A DNA stretch of 64,000 nt. Source: Alisma plantago-aquatica. Lineage: Eukaryota > Streptophyta > Magnoliopsida > Alismatales > Alismataceae. The number at the start of each line of letters is the position of its first letter. Position 1 is the stretch's first letter. The stretch lies in NCBI GenBank assembly GCA_963693085.1, contig OY856411.1:71902001-71966000 (forward strand), in the 5' to 3' direction. Position numbers and translations under genes: made by a program. The notes below the pieces were generated by a model. It had not been told where the DNA came from and did no database searches. It was given only the letters and a program-made list of their open reading frames with translations. Shown piece by piece: positions 12,565 through 24,035 of this stretch.

Positions 12565-13660
12565 TATTGGTATTTATTCCCATAGAGCCAATCATATGAT
12601 GATTGAAATGGGACATCATGTACTTGATTTGATAATTATAAAGGATATTTGTCTATTATGTTTATCTCAATCATGATATGATGTCACATACATAGTAGAT
12701 GTCTAAAGAATGATGATCCTCCGTGAAACATGTCTTCATGTTTAGGACCTAAAAAAATGAGATGATGTGTATGATAAGAGTTCATGCATTCTTGTTATGT
12801 CCCTAGTCAGATATAACTATGGAAGGAAAATAGAAAATAGTAATACATAAGACTAGGGTATGTGTTAACTGATGACAAAGTCTCATTAGTCATGATATGG
12901 GATATCAAGTCAGACACATAGGTACATGTTAGAGAACAATGTATCAAACAAACCCACCTTGAGAGTGATACATGGAGATTGTGAAATGGTAGCTAGAATC
13001 AGACCTCATAGTGATAGTGATGATTGTGGTTCTTATACCTAAAGTCACTACACTCATCACATGTTGTTGGATGTATTTTAATATCATCAAATGTGACCTT
13101 GAATAAGGGTTTCCATAAAGTTGATGCTCATGTACATTATGACACATGGGGATTGATTGTAAGTGATGTGGATGGGATTTATCCCTCCTACGAGAGATTG
13201 ATACCCCGATCATTTGAAAAGTGAGACTGAGAAATGTACAACCATACTCATGTGACTCAATATAAGACATGTAAACTCACATGTATCTCATATAGTCTGC
13301 TCTAGTTCAAGGAACATGGATTGAACTTTGAGAGGATGACAATTGCATGACTCAAGTTTCCTCTAGATATTAGAGACAAAGGAATTATACAAGTACTGTA
13401 ATAGTAATCACAAAATGTAGATTGAAAATGTTCTTCACCTTTACAATTACTTGGAGTAGCAATGATGTGTTGCTAGATACCACTCATTGCATGTGATATC
13501 ATAAAGTGGTTATGCACATTCATTGCCAATGTAATTTGTGACCTATAGGGTCACACCCATAGAATGCATCTGGAGTAGGATTTTACTCATGAATAAGGTT
13601 TAACTAGATTACAAAAGTGTTTAGGTATTCAATTTAAACAACATTGGTTGAAAATAATGT

Positions 13661-14056
13661 GAGTCGACCGACTCAAGTGTTGAGTGGACCGACTCCAATG
13701 TTGAGTGGACCAACTCAAGTGTCAAATTAATTTTACACAACATTGGTTGAAATGTTGCTGACATGGAACGTGAGTTGACCAACTCAAGTGTCGAGTTGAC
13801 CAGATCAAGTGTTGAGTCAAATGAATCAAGTATTGAGTTGACTAACTCAAATAATAAGTCAACCAACTCATAGATCCAGTCAAACAACTGGATGATCAAT
13901 TAGATAAGATAAAGGATTGATGTTGATGTCATATTATGCATTGATTATTGCATTGAAAGCTAAGATGTTTGCAAATAGGAAAGTATTCCAATCCACCGAT
14001 TCAAGTGTTGATTTGACTGAGTGGGTGTGATCGACTGACTCAAGTGTTGAGTTAAC
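13661..14056 (+). repeat. U3 word array, GAGTTGACCAACTC dyad, 21 bp period
   Basis: Dyad words (GAGTTG / CAACTC arms around two bases) start at 13661, 13682 and 13703, and again at 13772, 13793, 13814 and 13835, with decayed units at about 13856 and 13877. All steps within each run are 21 bp. Most units are followed by AAGTGTT. A second small cluster lies at 13990-14056, ending about 12 bp before the TATA box. The position and periodicity suggest binding sites that control the LTR promoter, which is an inference. Confidence 0.85.
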
Positions 14057-14067
14057 ATTGGCCCTCC

Positions 14068-14076
14068 TATAAATAG
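14068..14076 (+). promoter_or_regulatory. TATA box of copia LTR
   Basis: TATAAATAG sits directly downstream of the word array and is followed by GAGGGG and leader-like sequence. This is the expected U3/R promoter position in the LTR. Confidence 0.75.
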
Positions 14077-14570
14077 AGGGGTAGTCAAGGATTTCAGATG
14101 ACACAACCAACGCTAACAAATGTTATCCTCTCATAGTTGTGGTTATGTGAGATCCTGAGCAAGTCTTACCCATAATAGGGAGAGACAGTAAGGGAGAACA
14201 AGTTAGTGATAGGACATTGACATCTAAGAGACAACTTCTTCTTGTTGGAAATAGAAGCGTGACAAGGAGTTCTTATACTCTGTGTGGACTACATAGAGGT
14301 GTGGAGGTTGTCTCCATCACACTAGGAGAAATCTATCAACTGCCATCTGTGGTGCTGCACTAGGAGGCCATTGCTGACGACTGTTCACATGCTGCTTGAA
14401 GAAGAAGCACATCATTGCAAGGATTGTCGTTGGAATTTCTCTAGGATTAGGTTTATACCTCTCAAAACAATTTCCTAAACACATTGTTGTTGGTGCAATT
14501 TGTTAGTTTGGGATTCATGAAAAACTTTTTTTGTTTCCGCTTCCTCATAGTCTGCCTGATTTCCCCAACA

Positions 14571-14816
14571 CAAGAAAGAACATCTTAGATGTTCATCAGG
14601 GATGGACTAAGGCCGTCAATCTTCTTCCTTGTGAACTGCATATATTGATGTATGGATGGAGTAGTAGACTGAAGGGAATAAAAGGAGTCAATTGATGGAA
14701 AAAAATAGGCATTTGTCATGGTCTCGTCCTCGGAGCTTTGGTGGAGAGGAGGTGGGAGCACCTTCGGGTGACATTCATCAACCAATGATGGTTGGTTGAT
14801 GGTGGTTGGGAGTCAA
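14571..14816. other. Flanking sequence between two LTRs
   Basis: No gene is recognised. It lies between the copia 3' LTR end and the left edge of the minus-strand gypsy LTR. It contains a small palindrome, CATCAACCA and TGGTTGATG, near 14776-14801. Confidence 0.4.
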
Positions 14817-16499
14817 ATTTCTAGAGTAGAAGAAACAACCTTGCAACATAAAAATGGCATGCCCCTTTACATATAAGTCCAACCACCTACATAAAAGTAC
14901 ATACCATACTAGGTATCTACATATCTATCCAATGGCCTTTGCCACAACATGTATATAAAAGCTTTATTCCATGTATATATACATGCCATGTACAACATCA
15001 ATGAAATGCCAAAAACTTGAGTTGATCTACATATCATCTAAAAAACATCCCCTACCTAGACCTGAGAGTACAGGGATGACTCTAGGACACACTAAGAACA
15101 AACCAACCTTCTACTCCTACTAATCTCCAAGCTGGTACCACGAGCCTGACGACACCACTAACGATCATCTAAAAAGATGTCGTGACCCATGTCCCAGCGA
15201 GAGATATAACTCTCAACAACATTTACTAATTACATTAGGTTAAGTAATTAAACATATAAAGCATATAATGTTACAATAATAATTATTAACATGATATTCA
15301 AAGGAATAGATAAAGCTATCACCTTTTAAATAGTTGATTTCTCTTACTGTAATATACCTAAACTTAACATAACAAGAAACAAGGCAAATGTTATCAGCCA
15401 ATGTGAATTGTTGTTTAACCTTAGCAAATATGCTACATGGTTAGATTACATCTTTTATTAAGCCTTGGTGAGTTTGAGGTATACCTCTCAAACTTCCAAC
15501 TGACCACTATGAAGTCGCAATCAGTTTCACACAAGATTTAGGAAATCTAGAATCCATGGATATCTTCCCCTTACTTAATATGAGTCCATCACAACAACAT
15601 AATAGTCGAGCTGCAATCAGCCCAGTCCACCCTTAGTATAAATGTCTCGACACTAGAAACTAGGGTATATAACCCTTTCATCTGAGGTACAACCATAGTT
15701 GTCATCAATCACGTTTCATATACATATAATCATTCATCTGAGATATAACATTGGCCGTTCTCCATAACCTTGGGATCAGGATGACAAGGATGTACACTCC
15801 CTACACCCACATATACTCAATAGTATATGACTTTGAGTTTTGTTTTAGGAATACTTGTTTCACTATCCAATAAGTCCTTATACTAGAATAGCTCTATGGA
15901 AGAGGGAAATATATGATTAGGGTTTCAATTGATTAATTATTGGCAATTGGGTGAGTTAAGGCTGCATCAATCAAGTTACATTTAAATCATAAAAGATTTC
16001 TACAAAAATAATGGTATGTAATAACTCCAGAAGATGTAAAATGTATGAGACATATTAGTTATCACATCGTCATAGAGTACTAATCCCTGTCACAGATGAA
16101 TATGACTACACCTCAATTAGGGCTCAAATCATGCCCAAAAGCCATTAAGACCATTCACAATATCTCTTATAAGAACTTTATTATCTTTAAACACCTTGTA
16201 AAAGGTTCTACAAATCATCATCATAATTGTGGTACATAGGTTTAGAAATAGATTGCAACAAACATAAGAGCTATGATGCTTCATAAAGGTAAGATATTAG
16301 GATTACCATTAACATTATGAAATTATCCTTCCATCATTGCAATATACAAGGACTATAGGTATAATTAAACCATTACCACTTAATCATTCAACTAAGGTTC
16401 AGCTAGGTGAATTGAACTTATTTACAAATCAACATCCAAAAGTAAACCATCATTTGGTACACATACTTAGGCAAAAACCTAAACTCTTGTAACTAGCAC

Positions 16500-17345
16500 C
16501 CCCATCACATCATGGATACACTTAAGCCAAAACACCACCATCGTATCATATGCTTCAAACACAAACCATTTGATCACATACAATGCACAAGTATGGATTC
16601 TATAGCATAAGGAATGACCATCAAATCATGGACCTCAAGCAAAACCATCGGATTCCAAATAGGCCAGAACCATCGAATCACACTCCTAGAGAACCATTTT
16701 TTCTTGATATAGGTTGGTAGATCACTTATAGAATAGTAGGACTGTCATCAGTTGAGAGCATTAGGTTGAATCAGATTTTATTAGGAAAAAACATCATTTT
16801 ATAGGACTAGTAAGACCATTGTTAAATAAATCTCAAAGAACCATAATTTGATAAAGCTTGGTATACCATCAGATGTCAAGTATAGGTAGACCATCAGATG
16901 TCAAGTATAGGTAGACCATCAGTTGTCAAGCTAGGTGAACCATCGATTGTTGATAGTAGGAAACCCATCGGTTGTGATAAAATAGGAAGACCATACTTTG
17001 TCAATAGAAGCCAAACCACCAGTTGTTTAAAAATTAGTGAAATTAAATTTCATGCATCAAGGAAAACCATCATTTTTTATGGTTAAAGAAACCTTTGATT
17101 CATCCATTGATGAGGGCATCATGACCATCAGATCATGAGGGAAACATGACCATAAATTCTCAAGCTCAAGTAAATCCATCAAAACATCACTAAAGGTAAA
17201 CCATTGAATCATCACAAGGAGCTAAACCATAGATTGACATGGAGAGTCAACCATCGAGTCATGAGTCAAGAGGGAAAATCAGTTCATAACACTTAAGGAA
17301 ATGCCATCGGTTTACACTACTACAAAACCATCATTTCATAGCTAT
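16500..17345 (-). repeat. Word array 2 of gypsy LTR, ACCATCRG-type
   Basis: More than twenty copies of AACCATC followed by G/A-G/A-WT and a variable tail occur on the plus strand at irregular spacing. At 16889-16940 a 25 bp unit (ACCATCAGATGTCAAGTATA plus GGTAG) is directly tandem. The array lies in the distal half of the LTR in transcription sense. Confidence 0.75.
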
Positions 17346-18104
17346 GCAAGGTTTATGACTCCTACTTCCAAGGAATAATGTGCACAGGGTTAAGAGATAT
17401 ATTACCTACATAAGAACTATTACATATCCCCAAGTCCTAGTCAAAGAATCAATCTTTCTACTAGTTACCACATTCTTAGAGCAAGATCTACTTATGGTAA
17501 GTTAAGAGTAAGAAATAGACATGAAGAAAGTTATATAACTCACCTCAAGGAAGGTGATGAAGGTCCAAACAACAAGGTAGCTCAAAGAGAGATGAAAGAA
17601 ACCCTAGCTTGAGTACTCTAAACGTCCAAGCTAGCTCCTTTCACCAACAAGGAAAACCTAGGGAAAAATAGAAGAAAGAAGATGTTATTCAACCTCAAGC
17701 TCAAGATCCACCAAGAACACCATGTATTTGTAGAAGAAAGAAGAGAGAAGGAGGGTATAAAGGAAAACAAAGATAAGAAGATGATCTTACTTGCTCAGGT
17801 CAAGGAACAATGTAAGGAAGCTCCACACATTCCTAGAGAGGGCAGATTAAAACCATAGAACACATGCAACCAAGTTGCCCCTCTAGAGCTCGTCTCATCC
17901 ACCATGAAAGTGGGTCAGATCTCTCCAAGAAGCAAGAAGAAGAAGAAGGTGTGTAAAGAGCTTGTTTGGGTGAAAGGAGAGAGGTACTTAAATTTTAGGA
18001 AGATGTAGAAAGCTAGGTTGGGGCGTCAAAGCATGCATTCCATGTGTCCAAAGGTCAAAACCTCACATCCATGTAAACCCATGTCAACCATAAGATATTG
18101 ATGT

Positions 18105-18355
18105 TGGGGTTACCATCAGTTGTCAATCCCAGGAGTATCGTCGAGATAGGCCATCAGATCTTGCCCCCACTTGGCCACAAAGAAAAATCCTTGAACCCCC
18201 ATAGGTTCTTGGATTCCACATGCAAAACCATTGATCTATTGTGCCTCAAAGTAAAACATCATATCTAATGATCCTCATGAAGACCATCGGATCCCACACT
18301 CTGATAGTGAAACCATCAAATCCTATGCTATCAAAGGGAAACCATCGAGTTAGGC
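18105..18355 (-). repeat. Word array 1 of gypsy LTR, ACCATCRG-type
   Basis: About nine copies of the same word as array 2 (for example GACCATCGGATCCCA and GAAACCATCGAG) lie 350-600 bp from the LTR start. The two arrays flank a leader-like stretch of about 0.75 kb with few copies of the word. Confidence 0.7.
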
Positions 18356-18711
18356 CACTTAAGGTGAGAAGCCCTAAGTCTCAACCCTAAGTTAGATATC
18401 ACCCCACAACCAATTGTGAAACTAGGTGCCCAAATATGCAACAACATAAAGTATGATATGAAAACTCATGAAGCACAACATACATGTGATAATAAAAAAT
18501 AAAACCCTAGATATGGGAAAATTGCATACGCCCTTATAAGCACATAAATTGCAAAACTAACTCAAACAATGTCCAAACTAGACCAAACATGAAACTTAGC
18601 TTTGTCACATGATATCAAATCATGGATCAAGGTTTGATTAAGGTTTAAGAACTCAATTAAGATAAGAAAACATGTATAACCATAAATTTAGGTTAGGGAT
18701 CTTACAGTCAA

Positions 18712-19544
18712 CATGGTATTCCACCTCCACCACTCCCATAGTGAAAGGGATAGGCATGACATATGCGACTGAAATATCTTGCAGAAACATCCACATCCTC
18801 AACAATATCCTAGACGAAAATCTACCGGGATAGGGTGTACATAAAAATGAGTTTCTCTTTGAAGAGAGTGGACTTTAGAGATACATTTAGGGAGAAATCA
18901 CAAGTAAACACACGTCAGTTAAAGGTTGTATGTGACACAATTCAAGAATAATTCTTGGACCCAAAGAAATATTTTTTGGTATTTAACAAAACCCTCACTC
19001 TCCCCAACTTCCTCAATAAAGGAAAGAGAAAGTCCCCCTTGGTAGATGAGCTTTTGTGCGGGTAAATAAAAACTAAACTAAATTCATAATATTTCCCTAC
19101 AAAGCTAAAGACCGTTGTCTCTTATCTATAGCTGATTTTGAAAAAGACACATTATGATCTACAACTATAGTGTTTGGGAGATCAAATGCAAAACAATAGT
19201 CTTCTAAGATGTTTGAATCAAAAGAGATCCAAAAGATCCTATTCAAGCTTGAGCATGAAATCATTGTGGCTGACAATAAATGCAAGAATCACTAGAAGGT
19301 GTTCAAGATCAATACTAAGGAGCCCCGACAAGAGTCCAAATTGTGAGATAGTTCGTTCATATTTTTTAAGGATAATGGAAGTTGTTAATAGAAGAATTCA
19401 TTTTAAGCATCTAGCCCAGGAAGACATCAACATGATGCATAGTAAATACGCTTTAGGAACAAGGGGAGCAAAACATTGAAATATCTAGAGGTTGACATGT
19501 TGAAAATGAACTAGAATGTTGCTATGGGAACACATTCTTTATCT
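18712..19544. other. Unassigned spacer
   Basis: No family is recognised. A 101-codon open frame on the plus strand at 19174-19479 has no motif I can identify. The region lies between the gypsy LTR and the truncated Athila LTR, so it may be older element debris. Confidence 0.4.
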
Positions 19545-20677
19545 TTTCAACTATTAATTCTTCTTTTAAAGTAATTAAGGGCATTAGATTATAATTATGG
19601 TGATCAAGCATAACAATATAATTGAGAAAATGAATTCATACCACAGATTTAAGAGATAAATGATGAATTACTATGTTAAAAACGTCATACAATGCTTCCC
19701 CGGGCTACTCCCGGTCCTAAAGATAAAGAGGATTAGCCCCGCATGTTCATCTCAAAGCAAAACATGGTAGAGAAAAAGGGACACATGGAGAAAAATGTGA
19801 ACAAGAAATGAAACCCCTGAACGGAGGAGATATAAGCATTCCTCGGCATGGAATACACGATCTAAAGCCTTTCGGCGGTGGAGAACGTCTTCTTCAGCCT
19901 CCAGAACGGCTGGGGCGTGCTTCTGGGCTCCGTTCTTCTCTCCACCCCTTCTCGGGATATGTGTAGTGGCTAATGACGTCATAGATTGCTCTTGGCCGCC
20001 GTCCTTAGGTATAATCACCGAGTTAGGTTGCAAAAATATCGTAGTCGTCGGATTTAGATCGATCTGAAGCAAACTTATATCTGACGGTGTCGATACCATC
20101 GACGCGAGTCGATGGTATCGACTCTGCACAGTATCGGCTGATCTTCTTTTCTTTTCTTTGTCGCGACTGATGCTAACTCGATACCATCGACAAGGGTCGA
20201 TGGTATCGACATCCTAAGGCGTCGGTTTTTGTCCTTTTTTGTCGTTGTAGCTCCACTTGTCGATAGTATCGACTTTGGAGTGGATAGTATCGACTATCTT
20301 CTCGCCAGCAACTAGATGGTATATCGATACCATCGACTCTCCTGTCGATAGTGTTGACTCTGCGATGCTCCTTGCGGTTGGCAACCTTTCGATAGTGTTG
20401 ACGAGATCTCATCGATGGTATCGACCACTGTCGATAGTATCGACGGTAGCAGATATTCATTTTTCCTAAAATTGCAACACAAAACAACATAAGCCGAAAT
20501 AAAACATATTATTGTAATCATTTATGCTCAAAATACCAAAATAAGGGAGATTTGACACTGAGAAGGATCATAGACCAAAGTAAATGAATTATGCAATATT
20601 AACCACTAAAATGACCAATAAATGCATAAAACACAAGTAAAACAAGTCTATAAATGCGACTCAAAATCATCACATCA
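19545..20677 (-). repeat. 3' LTR of Athila-type element, truncated
   Basis: It is closely similar to 30590-31708 of the 5' LTR. In transcription sense it starts TGATGTGATGATTTTGAG at 20677, directly after the polypurine tract. The outer ~490 bp (the counterpart of 30097-30590, including the terminal CGTGTCA) is missing, so a deletion or a later event removed the R/U5 end. Confidence 0.85.
20089..20444 (-). repeat. Word array in 3' LTR, GTCGATRGTATCGAC
   Basis: Words of 14-15 bp start at about 20089, 20108, 20177, 20196, 20259, 20280, 20323, 20344, 20388, 20411 and 20430. Most fall in doublets whose starts are 19 or 21 bp apart. Each word is a dyad (GTCGAT / ATCGAC) around a three-base centre, ACC/GGT or AGT, which gives it an orientation. 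The word at 20388 is absent from the 5' LTR. Confidence 0.9.
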
Positions 20678-20692
20678 AACTCCCCTAAGCTT
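20678..20692 (-). other. Polypurine tract of Athila-type element
   Basis: In transcription sense AAGCTTAGGGGAGTT lies immediately before the 3' LTR. It primes plus-strand DNA synthesis. The motif is typical of Athila-like elements. Confidence 0.8.
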
Positions 20693-22131
20693 GAACATTG
20701 CTCGCCCTCGAGCAACTAAAATTTAGAATAGAATTGCGAGGGTCAACTAAAGAACAAATCATCACAACAAACATCACCTTATGATCCCCACCAGACATTC
20801 ACATTCCGTCCCTCACTAACCACAGAATGATAATTACCCTAAAGGCGACAGTAATCATCCATAATAGAAATCTACCTCAAAATTGATGAGCACTATCATA
20901 TAAGGCAGTTAACATAATAAAATTTTCCAATTCAGACTCGGTGCATCTTGTGATCTCCTATTCTACGTTGCTCGCCCTAACTACCATCTACATGGAAGAA
21001 GCTCTCCTGATATTCACAAGTGAGGAGAGAATCAAGGTGGCCTACCAATTTGAGCAACGGGTGAATGGAATGGGTGGCTCATGGAGGAAACGGAAGCAGT
21101 ATACGATTTCAACATGCACAAAGCAAAAATGACCTAAATGATGCATATGCAAGTGTAAATGCCCTAATGCCTACATTTGGGTGGAATGATACATGCACTA
21201 TCATTCCGTCTCCAGGTGATATGGAATATCTAAGAGAACAACATCATGTTCTTATTCTTCTTAATATGTAGTGAAAAGAATGTTCCTTTCTCCCTCTCAT
21301 TCCTATTTACTTCTCAATTTTTTTTAAGGCCCTTATATCCAATAATGACAATGAATTATTTTTCGGGCTCACTTCTTATTGCATAACTGTATACTTGAAG
21401 CATTCAGAAGGTATGGAACAAGTTTATCACCTTTAATGTTTCAGAATAAATAAGATGCATGATGTTGTCTATATGCATAAAAAAATATGAATGTAGCTAA
21501 ATGACACACATCTACAGGTAATGTGCATGTACAACTAGTCTAATTTTTTTTATTTTATGCAAAAAAAAATTGAAAACAGTTGCAATGCAAGACCTATCTA
21601 TATGGAATGCAATCCAAGAGATTAAAACCGTAATGTACTTCCAATTATTATGGTAGAGTATGAAAACAATGAGGGTGGATAGATCACAAGACTAATTGAC
21701 CGAACCTTTGAAAATTATTATGTGTCCCTCCTTATTGACCTGTGTGGTAATTAAGAGGTTTCTCTCTCTTACTTCAAATTAAAGTCTCATTATCATTTGG
21801 TCAATTTAGGCTCAAACAACCAATTCCATCCACTTTTCATGAATCCTAGGCATGTACAGTTGTGATTTCCTATTTTAGAGTTGACAAACCCAATCATTTT
21901 CTTATGTACTCAAAGTTGAACAACACAAGCTTGCAAACACTAAAATTTTTAAATTTTCCCTTAATTCCCATGTACAAGAAAATGAGATGACACATGACTT
22001 AAGACATCCACAATTACACTAGATAGAGTGTGGATCCTACAAACAAACTAAGAAATAAGAAAAACAACAAATGACAAAAGACAAAATAATAAAAACTAAA
22101 AATTGAGGAAACTAAAGGATAAAGCTGTTCC
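20693..22131 (-). other. Long 3' noncoding part of Athila-type element
   Basis: No protein family is recognised between ORF3 and the polypurine tract. It is AT-rich with homopolymer runs. Long noncoding 3' regions are common in Athila-like elements. Confidence 0.6.
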
Positions 22132-22152
22132 AACTCCCCCCTAAGCTTGAAT
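22132..22152 (-). other. Internal copy of the polypurine-tract motif
   Basis: In transcription sense TTCAAGCTTAGGGGGGAGTT lies just after ORF3, about 1.45 kb before the true polypurine tract. It shares TTCAAGCTTAGGGG and GAGTT with it. It could act as a second plus-strand primer or be a leftover of a duplication. Confidence 0.6.
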
Positions 22153-22207
22153 TCGACTATGTCCTCATAGTCAAAAACAACCTTAAAAGGTGGAACAGTG
22201 ATACTGA

Positions 22208-23797
22208 TCATTCTTCTGGAGGAGGCGGGTACTGCGGGGCCGTGGGGTCCCAAGATGGGTACTGTCCCTGAAAGCTCAGATCATATTGGGGCATGGGCGG
22301 AGGTTGTGGATACCCCCCAAAGTAGTTCTGGCTCCAGTAATGATCATAGAAGGGCTGCTGCTGCATCTCCATCCTATGCAACCTATCGTGAATGTGTTGT
22401 TGGTTGTCAAGGAGGAGGCACTCATTTTCAAAAATAGCCCTCTGATTATCTAGCAACTGGTTTGTCGTATCCTGAATACCGGCATATGAGGTTGTGTGTT
22501 GCTACTGCGTCTGATGAATATCTTGCAACATTGCATACAACCCTTGCATGGAGTAGACATCCTCGCTTTGCTGTGAGGGTTGTGGTGGCTACGGTGGCAG
22601 AGGCTGGTAAGAAGAAGATGCACCCAGATGCAAGCGGGGACGCTTCCTAGGTGACACTCGTGCGCGAAGAGGAGTGAAAGCCTCCTCTTCCTCTTCAGCC
22701 TCGTTGCCGTCATTGTCATCGTTGTCGTCGTCTTCATCCAAACTCTCTATGGCAATGACAGGCCATCGAAAATGATGAGCACCCTCGATGTGGAAAACAA
22801 GGCCGGGGAGCGAACATTCCTGATATGCTTGATTAACGTGGCAGTGTGCATATGCCAGTCCATCACGAAGCAGGATGAGGTTGGAGCGGTGCAGATGTTG
22901 CAAGTTGACCTTACTTCGGTTGGAGAGAGGAGTCAGCTGGGAGAAATTCAACCCAAGATAGGAGGCCAGCGGTGTGATGAGCCCTCCAAAGTGAATTGGA
23001 GCCTTCCGCGTGCTCCTCTTTACAGCCAACACGCGCTGCAAGAAAAACGCTCCCCAGTTACACTCTTCCCGCTTCAGTAACTTGTGGAGGAAAAATAGGT
23101 CTGTCTCTTGAAACTTGCTGAGAGACAGATCACCACGGGCGAACAAAGTGGTACAAAGCATGCGATGAAGAATCCGCACGAACGGATGCTCGAAGTCCGC
23201 CACTGCTGCGTTGTGGTAGCTCACAGATTTGCCCGGAGGCACAATCACTAGCTCAACGAAGATAGCATCATAATCAGTCTGGTTATCTGGCCTCCGGTAC
23301 TGATCTCGCCCATGATTCCAGTTGTAGATAGAGTTGAACTGTGAGAGAGTAAGAGTGTAATCATTGTTGTATAGCTGGAAAGAAGCACGACCCTTGATCC
23401 ATTCGCAATCCATGGCGATGATGTCGTTTGGCACGACACATATGTCCAGCGACGCCATGAATTCTGTGACTAGCTCCTTGTATGTCGGCCATTCACCGAA
23501 GAATGGATGACCATCGACATGGAATTCCATCTCATCGGGCCTCCTACCCGTATGCCTCACTTTCCCCTTTAGCACATAGGCCAAATTAGCCTCGAACCCC
23601 AGATTGCAGATCATCTCCCGGTCGACATAGCGGGTTGGCTCAATCTTCCTTTTCATGATCTCCTCATAGACCTTCCAAACCTCCGCGGAAGGATGAATGA
23701 TCTGCGAATGCGGAATAGAAGCAGTTGGTGGAGGAACGAACTCCGGGATCTCCATTGGATTTTCCCGGGAAGAGGATGCGCCAGCAACATGCACCAT
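22208..23797 (-). pseudogene. Athila ORF3 (plant transposon-protein domain), two stops
   Basis: This is the third ORF, downstream of pol on the same strand. The open part codes for 402 residues from the methionine at 23797. It then meets a TAG at about 22587 and another near 22495, and resumes in the same frame to a stop at 22208, for about 530 codons in all. Residues about 40-290 resemble the 'putative plant transposon protein' domain (Transposase_32 / ATHILA ORF-1 type) found beside Athila-like pol genes: an N-terminal EVWKVYEEIMKRK helix, a segment with EFMASLDI, and a C-terminal half with FPSLIT-like IHFGGLITPLASYLG. Residues about 355-375 are a long acidic run (D/N/E). The C-terminal part is rich in glutamine, tyrosine and proline. 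I see no signal peptide or membrane segment, so it does not look like an envelope protein. Its role is not known. Confidence 0.75.
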
Positions 23798-23975
23798 TGT
23801 CGAGTAAGAAGAAGGATTAGAAGATGAAGCTCAGAGAAGGTCGGAGAAGATCGGAGAAGACAATCTTCAGTCAATGAAGGGTCGGTGAAGAACGTGCACC
23901 GTGGATGCTCGTAGTTGGGCTCTGATTGCTCACAAAGATGCATGACACAAGTGGAGAAGGATTACTCTGAAGTTG

Positions 23976-23983
23976 TGACGTCA
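23976..23983. promoter_or_regulatory. TGACGTCA palindrome near ORF3 start region
   Basis: A perfect TGACGTCA, the core of bZIP (CRE/as-1-like) sites, lies about 18 bp downstream of the TATA box on the minus strand. A second half-site, ATGACG, follows within 10 bp. Function is inferred from the motif only. Confidence 0.4.
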
Positions 23984-24000
23984 TATGACGACAATCCATC

Positions 24001-24010
24001 CCTTATATAA
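24001..24010 (-). promoter_or_regulatory. TATA box upstream of ORF3
   Basis: In transcription sense TTATATAAGG lies about 205 bp upstream of the ORF3 start codon and 26 bp downstream of the last word of the intergenic array. This suggests ORF3 can be transcribed separately from the genomic RNA. Confidence 0.65.
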
Positions 24011-24035
24011 CCGTGGCCGGCACTGCTATATGCCC

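Larger units (their letters stand above)
12565..14570 (+). repeat. 3' LTR of copia element (about 2.0 kb)
   Basis: It begins TATTGG (degenerate from the expected TGTTGG) directly after the polypurine tract and ends CCCCAACA at 14570, giving the short inverted ends typical of these LTRs. It contains a motif array, a TATA box and a leader-like downstream part. The 5' LTR is not in the window, so the age cannot be estimated from LTR divergence. The five bases after the end are CAAGA; the matching upstream duplication is lost. Confidence 0.75.
14817..18706 (-). repeat. Long gypsy LTR (about 3.9 kb), possibly solo
   Basis: Read on the minus strand it begins TGTAAGATCCCTAACCT at 18706, like the LTRs at 46009 and 57672. 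Its distal part (15060-15600) resembles 55250-55930 of the 46 kb LTR, including a shared CCTAGAGTCATCCCT and ACTCAGGTCT. GTCAA occurs at 18707-18711 and 14812-14816, which would fit a 5 bp duplication around a solo LTR of 3890 bp. The left terminus does not show the usual CA end, so the left border is tentative. Neither a primer-binding site nor a clear gypsy polypurine tract is seen beside it, which favours a solo LTR. Confidence 0.6.

Noticed and set aside
12539..12595. Short inverted repeat TTGGCTCTA / TAGAGCCAA around the copia LTR start
   Set aside because: The arms are short and one lies in the last pol codons; it may be a coincidence at the pol/LTR border.
13621..13899. A 92-codon minus-strand ORF with repeating LELVNSTLES-like peptide
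   Set aside because: It is a translation of the 21 bp DNA word array; 21 is divisible by three, so the frame stays open by chance.
17313..17325. CACTACTACAAAA, which looks like a CACTA terminal repeat
   Set aside because: No inverted partner or 3 bp duplication was found, and the ACAAAACCATC part belongs to the local word array.
19174..19479. A 101-codon plus-strand ORF between two LTR elements
   Set aside because: No family or motif recognised; in a repeat-dense region this length is expected by chance.
19752..20129. A minus-strand ORF whose relative appears at 30909-31145
   Set aside because: The similarity is due to both lying in LTR copies of one element; lengths and ends differ and no family is recognised.
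20089..20444. Regularly spaced short palindromic repeats resembling a CRISPR array
   Set aside because: Repeats are 14-15 bp, degenerate, of mixed orientation and inside a plant LTR; spacers are only 4-6 bp within doublets.
22772..23080. A 102-codon plus-strand ORF
   Set aside because: It is the antisense shadow of ORF3, which has the recognisable domain.
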